Positions 47,104-55,092 of a stretch of 64,000 nt of DNA are shown here, piece after piece. The stretch covers positions 3,100,001 through 3,164,000 of the forward strand of contig NZ_CP137761.1 in NCBI RefSeq assembly GCF_033449965.1, written 5' to 3'. The DNA is from Bacillus sp. T3. GTDB taxonomy: Bacteria > Bacillota > Bacilli > Bacillales > Cytobacillaceae. The notes beneath the pieces were generated by a model. That model worked only from the letters and a program-made list of their open reading frames with translations, was not told where the DNA came from and did not search any database. Position 1 is the stretch's first letter, and each line of letters begins with the position of its first letter. The position numbers and the translations under genes are program-made.

Positions 47104-48056
47104 CTACAGTTCCAGGACAAGATTTTTCCCCGCGATACACAGGTTAAGATCACGTTATTATTCTTTTTCTCTTCCTCTGTCAGATAGACATCACGATGGT
47201 CAACCTCACCTTCAAGTACACCGACCTCACAGCTGCCACATCCACCAATTTTGCACGAATATGGAGCTTTAACGCCACTATTCAATAGCGTCTCAAGCAG
47301 GCTTTCGTCCCCTGTTACATTCAACACTCTCTTACTCTTATTTAAATTCACTTGAAATGGATAAGTTGGTCCGAAATCAGGTGGAGAGAATAGTTCATAA
47401 TGAATACTTTTTTCAGGATAACCAAACCCGTAAGCTGCGTTTTTAAACTGATGAACCATTGATTCTGGACCGCAAAAATAAACATGCGAACCAATTTTTT
47501 GTCCAATCATAATCCCAGGGTCCATTTTCTTTTGCTCATTAGAAAAATAAAAATACGTTTGTTGAGGATATTCGGTAGTGAGAAAATTAAAAAAGGAACA
47601 GGCCTCCTTTGAAGCAGCAGCGTAGTGTAATTCAAATGATTTCCCCTTCGCCTTTAATTCAGCAGCCATTGCCAAGAAAGGTGTTATACCAATCCCAGCC
47701 GCAAGAAAGACGTGATGCTTTGCCTGAAAGCTTAAGGAAAATTGATTTTTCGGGAAGCTAATTTCCAATTCCTGACCAGTACGAACATGATTATGCCAAT
47801 ATACCGATCCCCCTTTTGATTTAGGGTTTCGATTAATGGCAATTTCATAGTAATCGGTTTGATTTGGATTGCTAATTAATGAATAATGTCGCTCTAATTC
47901 CTTTCCCTCATTTTCCAAATAGGTAGTAATATGGGCTCCAGCGCTGAATTTCGGCAAGGACCCCGCTTTTACTGGAGTTAGTCGAAACCGTTTAACCTTT
48001 GGAGTTTCATAAATTACTTCTGAAACGACAGCTTGTATCCTCTCTTGTTTTACCAT
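47104..48056 (-). CDS. PDR/VanB-type oxidoreductase (flavin reductase domain plus 2Fe-2S), frameshift at the last codons
   Basis: About 317 residues. FERHYSLISNP-like flavin-binding motif (LERHYSLISNP), AAGIGITPFLAMAAEL for NAD(P)H, VYFCGPESMV, and the plant-type ferredoxin motif YSCKIGGCGSCEVGVLEG near the C-terminus. Restoring one G at about 47118 turns the ending into GKILVLEL with a stop at 47104, the usual family ending. It can feed electrons to an oxygenase; DmmB-type reductases of dimethylamine monooxygenase belong here, so it may serve the N-demethylase. An IclR gene is divergent. Confidence 0.85.
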
Positions 48057-48313
48057 GTTCTCCTTATCCTCCTTTACGGAACTCTTTAATGGATTATTTT
48101 AGATATTGTTATCGTTACAAAAAAAGCACAATCAAACAATCTTGTTTTCTCACATAGTAGGATAATATTAGAAAGCCCGGAAGCTTCCTTTACAGACTCA
48201 CACTTAAGTACAACTTACACGAAAACAAAAAGATGGTTCCGTTTTGTACAATAATCACCCTGTAAAAATCGGTACTTTTAATACATTGAAGACATCGGAA
48301 AGGAGTGAAAACT

Positions 48314-49057
48314 TTGTCTAGTGTCATCCAAAAGTCAAGAATCCTTCTCGAAGCGATTAAGCCTGAAAAAGATAAGGAGGAATGGAGCGCTACAGAAATC
48401 AGTAAAAAACTAGAAATTCCAGTCCAGACAGTACACAGATTACTTAATTCACTCTCTGAGGCGGGCTTTGTTTCAAAAAACATGGAAACGAAAAAATTCC
48501 GGCTTAGCTTTAACCTTATTCAAATGGGTTTTGCTTTCCGGAATAGTCTATCTGTTTATCAAAACTCCTTGCCCATCATGGAAAAACTAGCAGATAAAGC
48601 AAAACATTGTACCTGTCTAACCGTAATCGAAGACATTGAAGGGATCGTTGTCAATTGGAATAATCCCACTTCAGCACTGAACATTGATCCATCACTCCTA
48701 CGAAACCCACTTCACATTGGAGCTGCAAATAAGGTCCTATTAACCTATCTCCCATCATCCTTGAAAGATAGAACAATCAGCTCGTTATGTTCTATGGACC
48801 CTACACTACCAAAAGAAATGTTAGAAAATGAATTAAAATTGATTAAACAACAAGGGTGTGCCATTACTGTGGGTGAAATTTCTGAGGGAATAGCCGATAT
48901 TGCAGCACCGATCTTTTCCTGGGAAGAAAAAATTGTGGCGGCAGTTAGTGTTCTTATTCCTATATCAACAGTTAATACCCAAAGGATTGAGGAACTTGTT
49001 TCCTTAACCATTAAAGCAGCAGAGGATATTTCTGAAGAATTAGGTTTTTATAAATAA
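48314..49057 (+). CDS. IclR-family transcriptional regulator
   Basis: About 247 residues. TTG 48314 is 8 bases behind AAAGGAG; the GTG at 48305 is too close. N-terminal winged helix: EWSATEISKKLEIPVQTVHR followed by LLNSLSEAGFVSK. C-terminal effector domain: RNPLHIGAANKVLLTYLPS and GEISEGIADIAAPIFSWEE. It probably controls the divergent reductase gene, and perhaps the ferredoxin gene that follows convergently. Effector unknown. Confidence 0.9.
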   Translation: MSSVIQKSRILLEAIKPEKDKEEWSATEISKKLEIPVQTVHRLLNSLSEAGFVSKNMETKKFRLSFNLIQMGFAFRNSLSVYQNSLPIMEKLADKAKHCTCLTVIEDIEGIVVNWNNPTSALNIDPSLLRNPLHIGAANKVLLTYLPSSLKDRTISSLCSMDPTLPKEMLENELKLIKQQGCAITVGEISEGIADIAAPIFSWEEKIVAAVSVLIPISTVNTQRIEELVSLTIKAAEDISEELGFYK

Positions 49058-49060
49058 TGA

Positions 49061-49090
49061 AGCGGTGGGGGCCCCACTGCTTTATTATTT
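49061..49090. terminator. Bidirectional terminator between iclR-type and ferredoxin genes
   Basis: AGCGGTGG and CCACTGCT form a GC-rich stem around GGGGCC-type loop bases, followed on the plus strand by TTTATTATTTT. Confidence 0.75.
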
Positions 49091-49441
49091 TGCACGCGCT
49101 TGGCAAGCTAAACGATAGCCATGTTTTATGAGGTGCTCAAGTTTTACTTGTTCAAGGTGGTTTGCGCGCTGTAGGTATGTAAGTCCATTGATAATTCTTA
49201 CCTTACACCGTCCACACGTTCCTTTTTTACACTTATACTCCAGTCTAATCCCCTTTTCTAATGCAGCATCTAAGATGGACTGCTCTTTCTCAACTTCCAC
49301 CATGTAATAGGTCTGATTTTGCTCCAGCTCTAGGATTCTTTTCATTTTCTTCAACTCTTGCTTCGTCACGACAATGGCAGATTGAATTTGCGGTATGCTG
49401 CCATAGTTCTCTTTTAATGAACCAATCGTTAATCTCTTCAC
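49085..49441 (-). CDS. 2Fe-2S ferredoxin with N-terminal encapsulin targeting peptide
   Basis: About 118 residues from GTG 49441 (GGGGAGG 6-7 bases upstream; the ATG at 49456 would lie on top of the ribosome binding site). The N-terminus MKRLTIGSLKENYG contains LTIGSLK, the encapsulin cargo-loading motif also found at the end of the ferritin-like cargo (LTVGSLKQ). The C-terminal half is a plant-type ferredoxin with YKCKKGTCGRCKVRI and a distal RLACQA Cys. In published IMEF encapsulin loci such ferredoxins are thought to reduce stored Fe(III) for release. The Fur-like box upstream fits this. Confidence 0.88.
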   Translation of the reverse strand: MKRLTIGSLKENYGSIPQIQSAIVVTKQELKKMKRILELEQNQTYYMVEVEKEQSILDAALEKGIRLEYKCKKGTCGRCKVRIINGLTYLQRANHLEQVKLEHLIKHGYRLACQARAK

Positions 49442-49529
49442 TCGGATCCTCCCCATTAGAAAATAATGTATTTACAAAATAGACACCTTTCATCCTATTG
49501 ACGCACGATAAACTTCCTTGTAAAATGAA

Positions 49530-49558
49530 CCTATATTGAAAATGATAATTGTTCTCAA
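49530..49558 (-). promoter_or_regulatory. Ferredoxin promoter with embedded Fur-like box
   Basis: On the minus strand TTGAGA (49553-49558) and TATAGG (49530-49535) are 17 bases apart. The spacer holds GAAAATGATAATTGTTCTC (plus-strand 49538-49556), which matches the 19-bp Fur consensus at 15 positions by my count. Iron-dependent repression of the ferredoxin gene, and perhaps of the divergent gene at 49622, is inferred. Confidence 0.6.
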
Positions 49559-49621
49559 CACAAAATATAAACTAACAATAAATAATCGATTTGAAAAATT
49601 ACCTCATCAGGAGGCTTCAAC

Positions 49622-50083
49622 ATGACTTATCAAATTAACGGCTTAAAAGATATCCATAAACTCCTTGTAAACGAACGAAAAGTAGGCGGTGTCATCGAAG
49701 TTAACACACTTCGTCTTCGCACAGGTGAAAACTATCAACACGCTGTGATTACAAACATTGATCTACTAGGGTCAGCTATTTATTCCATCGGATTTGTAAC
49801 CGAGGAGAATCAACATCTAATTATCAACATTTCTGAACTCGGCTTAATCCACGAGCCAAAACATAAAAAAATACATGAACTAAAAAATAATGCTTATAAA
49901 CAGGCAAAAACAATCGAAAAAATGAAGTATTTAAAGCGTTTGTTTGAAGTCAACGATGGTAGTTCAACGCCTATTTTTCGAGAGGAAGCTCGTATGATTA
50001 TTGACGATATCGGTCTTCCTACTGCAAAAAAAGAAGTTGACACCAGCATCATTTTTCCTGAAAAAATTTATTCAATTGCTTAG
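49622..50083 (+). CDS. Uncharacterised 153-residue protein beside the encapsulin genes
   Basis: ATG 49622 with AGGAGG 7 bases upstream. Soluble, basic protein; segments NGLKDIHKLLVNERKVGGVI, HAVITNIDLLGSAIYSIGFV and YKQAKTIEKMKYLKRLFEV. No targeting peptide is seen at either end. I do not recognise the family. It shares its upstream region, with the Fur-like box, with the ferredoxin gene, and converges on the shell gene, so it may belong to iron homeostasis. Confidence 0.65.
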   Translation: MTYQINGLKDIHKLLVNERKVGGVIEVNTLRLRTGENYQHAVITNIDLLGSAIYSIGFVTEENQHLIINISELGLIHEPKHKKIHELKNNAYKQAKTIEKMKYLKRLFEVNDGSSTPIFREEARMIIDDIGLPTAKKEVDTSIIFPEKIYSIA

Positions 50084-50199
50084 AAGAATAAAGCAGGCAA
50101 CAGCATGCTCCGAGCAAGAAATAGGATAAGCGTTCCCAAGCCATGATTATTTCCCATCGAGGGCAATCTTCTCCATAGTTTTTAAAACACCATACAAGA

Positions 50200-50238
50200 A
50201 AAGAGGCTGACTCACAAAGGGTCAGTCTCTTTTTTTTA
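50200..50238. terminator. Bidirectional terminator between the 153-residue ORF and the encapsulin operon
   Basis: AGAGGCTGAC (50202-50211) and GTCAGTCTCT (50221-50230) pair, with eight T residues on the plus strand and TTTTCTTG on the minus strand. Confidence 0.9.
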
Positions 50239-50254
50239 CCTAGCACTTATTTTC

Positions 50255-51121
50255 TTATTCATTAAAATCCTCTAAAGTACAGATAGCTGTAGGACGCTTA
50301 ATCCTTGGAACAATGGCTTCATATACACGAAAATGATAGTTTAAATTATCAAGATCTAAAAACACCGTATCAAAATCGCTGGCAATGGCGAGATCAAGAT
50401 TTTGCTTACCAGCATCGACGACCACACCTGTGCCACTTTTAATCATCGGTGATTGATAAACACCTGCCGTCATAAGCTCCAGGATATGCTCAATCTCTAA
50501 TACATGTGTTCCTTGATGAACGCGGTGCACGAGTGCATAGAGCTCAGGTGACAATACCAATGCGTATGGTCCTGTATGGCCCATTCTCAATAATTTATTT
50601 CTCGCCTCGACTACATCACTAAAGGCATTGCCAGACTCCATCCAATCACTGCGAATATGAGATAACTTCCCTTTTACATTCATGATGCCGTGAATATTGA
50701 ATTCTTTTGAACCATTGAAAATAATATCGTCCTCAAGCAAAGCACTTTGCTGCGCAGCATTGGCTGATGCCGAATAATCAATCGGACTTCCTAATGTCTT
50801 CGCCTGCTGAATATCACGCCAATACAATACAAAATCCTTATACAGCATCGGAATCGTTAAATTTACTCTCCTTGTTGGAACAGATAATTCCGAGTTCTCA
50901 CCATGAAAACTTATGGCACCTTGTTCAGGAGATTCATAAATATCATTTGTAACGGATTGGACCCCTTCTCCAAGCGGTCCATAAATATCAATAAATCGTC
51001 TGCCCACCAATTGTTTTTTTACACTATTAAAAACAGTTTGTTCCAGTTCATGCCATTCCTCTCTTGTTAAAGGAGCCTCTGGAAAAAGTGTTGTTTTATC
51101 CAATTCATTCACTTCCTTCAC
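50255..51121 (-). CDS. Family 1 encapsulin shell protein (IMEF type)
   Basis: 288 residues of the HK97-like encapsulin family: APLTREEWHELEQTVFNSVK, GRRFIDIYGPLGEGVQSV, PMLYKDFVLYWRDIQQAKTL, EDDIIFNGSKEFNIHGIMN and GPYALVLSPELYALVHRV. These proteins self-assemble into an icosahedral compartment that loads cargo bearing a short C-terminal peptide. The IMEF type is known to form a large T=4 shell. GTG 51121 overlaps the cargo stop (TAGTG); TTG 51103 (MDKTTLFPEAPL) would match the usual N-terminus better. Operon with the cargo gene. Confidence 0.93.
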   Translation of the reverse strand: MKEVNELDKTTLFPEAPLTREEWHELEQTVFNSVKKQLVGRRFIDIYGPLGEGVQSVTNDIYESPEQGAISFHGENSELSVPTRRVNLTIPMLYKDFVLYWRDIQQAKTLGSPIDYSASANAAQQSALLEDDIIFNGSKEFNIHGIMNVKGKLSHIRSDWMESGNAFSDVVEARNKLLRMGHTGPYALVLSPELYALVHRVHQGTHVLEIEHILELMTAGVYQSPMIKSGTGVVVDAGKQNLDLAIASDFDTVFLDLDNLNYHFRVYEAIVPRIKRPTAICTLEDFNE

Positions 51122-51735
51122 TATTGTTTTAAACTTCCAACTGTTAATCCTTTTTTATACGTTTGGTTTGGTTTTTGCCCTATCGGTACATGGTGATCAT
51201 GATCATGGTCGTGATCGTGATCATGTGTATAGGCAGCAATTTTCAAACTCTCACCTATACCTGACTTTTCATCGGTAGGAATTGAAGTATTAAATTGAAT
51301 ACCACCTTTAAATTCTTGATTCAATGTATCCAAAATAACCTTCATTTTTTGATAATCATCATAGGTGAAATCTCTTAATGCCTGAATTTGCTCCTCAAAT
51401 TCAGTTCCCTTAAATTGGAACAAAGACAAATCTAAATGCTCTAAGAAATTATGAAGACCAAACTTTTCTAAACTTATGTCTTGTAGGAGATGCAGGAAAT
51501 CACCATGGTTCTCCGTAATCGTTATTTCTTTATTCATCACCTGCTCAAGCTTTGGCAAAAGCAAATTCAAGCGGTCCGAGCGGTGGTCTTCCTCTTCGTA
51601 AATATGGTGCCAATATAGGCGTTCATGATCATCTGTTGAGTTATTAATAATTGGCGTGATAATTCCCATGAATTCGGTCAAAGCATTTCTAGTCCGTTGA
51701 AAAATCGAATCCATTTCATTAAATGTAGATTCCAA
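51121..51735 (-). CDS. IMEF ferritin-like encapsulin cargo with His-Asp linker and targeting peptide
   Basis: 204 residues from TTG 51735 (GGAGGGG 7 bases upstream). Helical body with carboxylate/His positions in RLYWHHIYEEEDHRSDRLNL and NFLEHLDLSLFQFKG, as expected for the iron-mineralising encapsulin-associated Firmicute family. Then a linker with five to six alternating His-Asp pairs (THDHDHDHDHDHH), a flexible stretch, and the terminal targeting peptide KKGLTVGSLKQ. It should oxidise Fe(II) and mineralise it inside the shell made by the next gene. Confidence 0.9.
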   Translation of the reverse strand: MESTFNEMDSIFQRTRNALTEFMGIITPIINNSTDDHERLYWHHIYEEEDHRSDRLNLLLPKLEQVMNKEITITENHGDFLHLLQDISLEKFGLHNFLEHLDLSLFQFKGTEFEEQIQALRDFTYDDYQKMKVILDTLNQEFKGGIQFNTSIPTDEKSGIGESLKIAAYTHDHDHDHDHDHHVPIGQKPNQTYKKGLTVGSLKQ

Positions 51736-51990
51736 ACGATTTCCCCTCCATTGAAAAAAGTTAGTAGTAGCAAGATAGTCATTTTTAATATTTTTTAAAC
51801 GTATAAAAAGCTAATGTTTGGATTTTCATCCAATTACCGTTCACAAATTTGGTTCATTTTTGTTGCAAAATTGTAATAACCCCTACCGCCACTAAGTTTA
51901 ACTACCCGTATAATGAAGGAAGCAAGAAAAAATGATAAACTCTATGCCAATAGTGTTTGGCATCATGAAAATAAAGGGTTGGTGATATAC

Positions 51991-53235
51991 ATGCATGGAA
52001 ACGGACATCCAATCAACGCAGGACACCCACATGGGATGGGTCATCCTGGCGGACATCCTCACGGAAAAGGGCATCCAGGCGGACATCCAGGTGGAGCAGC
52101 AGCAATTGACTATAATGAAAATCCATTTATTGTTATTTGGGAAGTGACTCGTGCCTGTCAATTGAAATGTGTGCACTGTCGTGCAGATGCACAACTTACT
52201 CCTGATCCACGTGAATTAAATCATGAAGAAGGCATTAACTTAATCGACCAAATTTATGATATGAACAATCCGATGCTTGTCTTTACTGGTGGAGACTGTA
52301 TGATGCGTGAGGATTTATTTGAACTTGCAGATTATGCAGTGAAAAAAGGCATGCGTGTATCGATGGTACCAAGTGCGACAGCAAATGTAACAAAAGAGAA
52401 AATGATTCGTGCTAAAGAGGTTGGCTTGTCTCGATGGGGCTTTAGTTTAGACGGTCCAACTCCAGAAATCCATGACCAATTCCGTGGTACTCCAGGGGTC
52501 ATTCGATTTAACAGTAGAAAAAATTCGTGAATTAGTTGCATTAGGTATGCCATTACAAATCAATACCGTAATCTCTCGCTATAACTACGATCACCTTGAA
52601 GAAATGGCGAAGCTAGTTGAAGAACTTGGGGCGATTATGTGGTATATTTTCCTTCTTGTTCCAACCAGGTCGCGGTCAAGAGGACGCATGTATTACTCCT
52701 GCAGAGCATGAGAAGGTATTCCGTTGGCTTTATGATCTTAGTAAAACTGCACCTTTCGATATTAAAACAACCGCTTCTCAGCACTACCGTCGCGTAGTTT
52801 TCCAACAAAAAGCAAGAGAGCATGTTGATGGTGTAGACAAGCACGAAATCAATTATGAAGATACTTTAACCAAGGACATGGCTTCTAAAATTGATGGTTT
52901 AAAACGTGCACCTAAAGGCGTAAATGATGGCGTTGGCTTTATCTTTGTTTCTCATATTGGTGAAGTTTTACCTAGTGGACTTCTTCCAATCGTTGTCGGA
53001 AATGTTCGTGAAAAATCTTTAGCAGAAATTTACCGTGAATCACCAGGTTCTCAAAGAACTACGAAACCCTGACCTGTATAAAGGTAAATGTGGTGTTTGT
53101 GAATTCCGTCATGTATGCGGCGGCTCCCGCTCTAGAGCATACGGCGTTACTGGTGACTATTTAGAAAGTGAACCATACTGCGTTTATATTCCAGAAGCAA
53201 TGCGGAAAAAAGCAAAAGAACCCGTAGAAGCTTAA
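51991..53235 (+). CDS. Radical SAM/SPASM protein (BA_1875-like) with His-Gly-rich N-terminus, three frameshifts
   Basis: About 414 residues when single extra bases at 52495-52498 (GGGG), 52665-52666 (CC) and 53046-53047 (GG) are removed. Residues 2-34 are rich in His-Pro-Gly repeats (GHPHGMGHPGGHPHGKGHPG). The radical SAM motif is TRACQLKCVHCRADA (C-x3-C-x2-C), then VFTGGDCMMREDLFELA; the SPASM-like end has CGVCEFRHVCGGSRSRAY with further Cys. Family members resemble haem-pathway and peptide-modifying enzymes, but the function of this one is unknown. Divergent from the encapsulin operon. Confidence 0.85.
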
Positions 53236-53240
53236 TCTTA

Positions 53241-53282
53241 AAAAGGGTATCCCTAAGCTAACTTGCTAGGGGTACCCTTTTT
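53241..53282 (+). terminator. Terminator of the radical SAM gene
   Basis: AAAGGGTATCCCTA and TAGGGGTACCCTTT form a long stem with one mismatch, followed by TTT. Confidence 0.88.
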
Positions 53283-53412
53283 CCATTTTGAAAATAGGTT
53301 ATTCATAGTTTTTTATTACTTCATTCATAGTTTTTATTAATTTGTCACATTTAATAGGGAAAAGTACCTTGTATGAGCATAGTGAATATCGTAAGCTAAA
53401 TACATAATCAAA

Positions 53413-53428
53413 TGTGAATGCTTTCACA
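53413..53428 (+). promoter_or_regulatory. Rex/Fnr-like operator 1 upstream of ndh
   Basis: TGTGAATGCTTTCACA is a perfect palindrome in its arms (TGTGAA, TTCACA). It fits the Rex consensus TTGTGAA-N4-TTCACAA except the first base, and it also fits the Fnr/Crp pattern TGTGA-N6-TCACA. Confidence 0.65.
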
Positions 53429-53469
53429 ATCAAATCAACTTAATTTGCACTTATTTTTTTCTTAATTAA

Positions 53470-53485
53470 TGTGAACTAATTCACA
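53470..53485 (+). promoter_or_regulatory. Rex/Fnr-like operator 2 upstream of ndh
   Basis: TGTGAACTAATTCACA, a second copy of the same palindrome type, 57 bases downstream of the first and 37 bases before the start codon. Paired sites suggest cooperative or looping control by redox state (NADH/NAD+) or oxygen. Confidence 0.65.
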
Positions 53486-53521
53486 CATTATCTGATGTAA
53501 AAACAAAGGAGAGATTTTATC

Positions 53522-54751
53522 ATGGCAAAACCGAAAATCGTCATTTTAGGTGCTGGATATGGCGGAATAATGACATCTAAGAACTTAGAAAAATTACTTA
53601 AAGCTGACGAAGCAGAAGTAATGCTAATCAATAAACATGACTACCACTATGTAACTACTCAATTACACAAAACATGTGCTGGCACAGCTTCTGACGAAAA
53701 AATCGCTATGCCAATCCGCGACCTTATTGATCAAAAGAAAATCAACTTCAAAAAAGCAACTGTATCAAGCCTTGACTTTAATCACAAAACCATCCTTTTA
53801 GAAGGTGGCGAGGAAGTAAGCTATGATTACCTATTAGTTGCACTTGGTTTCAAGGTTGAAACATTTGGAACACCTGGAATTGAGGAGCATGCATTTAATC
53901 TAAGAAGCTTCAGAACATCAAAAGAAGTGTTCCCACATATTTTAAAACAATTCTCTCTTTACAAGGAAGACCAAGATGAATCTCGCTTAACATTTGCAGT
54001 AGCTGGCGCAGGTTTCACTGGTACTGAAATGATTGGTGAATTAATTGAAAAGCTTCCTGAAATTGCAAAATCATATGGCGTTCCTTTTAATAAAATTAAA
54101 ATAATTAACATTGAGGCTGCACCAACAGTCCTACCTGGCTTTGAAAAAGAAGCTGTTGATTATACGAACAAGTACTTAATTGAAAATGGCGTTCAGGTTA
54201 TGACGTCTACTAAAATCCTAGAATGCACAGAAAACTACGTAAAAGTAGCTCCTGGCATTGAAATTCCAACTAAAACATTAATTTGGTCTTGTGGTGTACG
54301 TGGCCATGAGCTATTTGATAAAGCTGGATTAAAAACAGTTCGTGGTAAAATGCAGGTTGACAAGTTCTTAAGAATTCCTGATGTAGAAGGCGTTTTCTGT
54401 ATCGGTGACAACGCTTGGTTTATGAAGGATGAGAAATCTGCTCTTCCTCCAACTGCACAGGTTGCCCTACAACAAGCTCCTGTATGTGCAAAGAATATCG
54501 TTGCAACCATTCGCGGCGAACAGCTAGAAGCGTTTGAATATCATCACAAAGGCTCTGTAGCTTCTATTGGTGAAAGAGCAGCTGTAGGTAAAGTTGGGCC
54601 TGTTGTTATTAAAGGAAAATTCGCTGCATTCATGAAAGAAGTAATCGAAATGCGTTACTTATTCTATCTAAATGGTCCATCATTCATGGTGAAGCAATTC
54701 TTAAAACGCAAACCACAACCAACACATATTCAAATCAAGCAAGTTCAATAA
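53522..54751 (+). CDS. ndh: Type II NADH dehydrogenase (NDH-2)
   Basis: 409 residues. FAD-binding KIVILGAGYGGIMTSKNLEK, NADH-binding FAVAGAGFTGTEMIGEL, the second FAD motif FCIGDNAWFMKDE and the C-terminal amphipathic membrane-binding segment (MRYLFYLNGPSFMVKQFLKR) are typical. It oxidises NADH and reduces menaquinone at the inner membrane face without pumping. Two Rex/Fnr-like sites precede it, as known for Rex control of B. subtilis ndh. Monocistronic with a strong terminator. Confidence 0.92.
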   Translation: MAKPKIVILGAGYGGIMTSKNLEKLLKADEAEVMLINKHDYHYVTTQLHKTCAGTASDEKIAMPIRDLIDQKKINFKKATVSSLDFNHKTILLEGGEEVSYDYLLVALGFKVETFGTPGIEEHAFNLRSFRTSKEVFPHILKQFSLYKEDQDESRLTFAVAGAGFTGTEMIGELIEKLPEIAKSYGVPFNKIKIINIEAAPTVLPGFEKEAVDYTNKYLIENGVQVMTSTKILECTENYVKVAPGIEIPTKTLIWSCGVRGHELFDKAGLKTVRGKMQVDKFLRIPDVEGVFCIGDNAWFMKDEKSALPPTAQVALQQAPVCAKNIVATIRGEQLEAFEYHHKGSVASIGERAAVGKVGPVVIKGKFAAFMKEVIEMRYLFYLNGPSFMVKQFLKRKPQPTHIQIKQVQ

Positions 54752-54761
54752 TAATAAATTG

Positions 54762-54796
54762 GTCTGACTCTCGAATATTAGGAGTCAGACTTTTTT
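54762..54796 (+). terminator. Terminator of ndh
   Basis: GTCTGACTC (54762-54770) and GAGTCAGAC (54782-54790) form a 9-bp perfect stem followed by TTTTTT. Confidence 0.95.
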
Positions 54797-54858
54797 GTTC
54801 ATGATATGTTGGTGGGGATATTGCCTAGTGGTAACGTGGACAGGGACTCGAGTGGACT

Positions 54859-54957
54859 TATCGTTCCCTTCCTACTTCTTTTTCAAGGTTCACGGGCACA
54901 ATAACCGCTTTATCGTTCCCTTCCTGCTTTTTTTTCATCGTTCACGGGCACGATAAC
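54859..54957. repeat. Intergenic repeat of 52 bases, about two copies (family C)
   Basis: TATCGTTCCCTTCCT starts at 54859 and 54911, with the related CAAGGTTCACGGGCAC and CATCGTTCACGGGCAC at 54884 and 54936. The GGGCACGATA segment can pair with TATCGTTCCC, so each unit can form a hairpin. Behind ndh, with the TATC core in the same orientation as families A and B. Confidence 0.75.
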
Positions 54958-55016
54958 GGATTTACCAAAATTAAATGCCCACATCACTCACCACTCTAAA
55001 TTTTTTACACAAAAAA

Positions 55017-55049
55017 AACCAACTCGCATCAATAGAATACGAATTGGTT
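55017..55049 (-). terminator. Terminator of the selB-sbcCD region
   Basis: AACCAACTCG and CGAATTGGTT form a stem with one mismatch, followed on the minus strand by eight T residues. Confidence 0.9.
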
Positions 55050-55092
55050 TCTATTATAACAATGGAACACCCAAACCTGCTAACCCACACTC

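Noticed and set aside
49290..49493. Minus-strand 67-residue ORF upstream of the ferredoxin
   Set aside because: It overlaps the ferredoxin gene in another frame and has no supporting ribosome binding site or family pattern.
54235..54510. Minus-strand ORF inside ndh
   Set aside because: Shadow frame of a well-supported enzyme gene.
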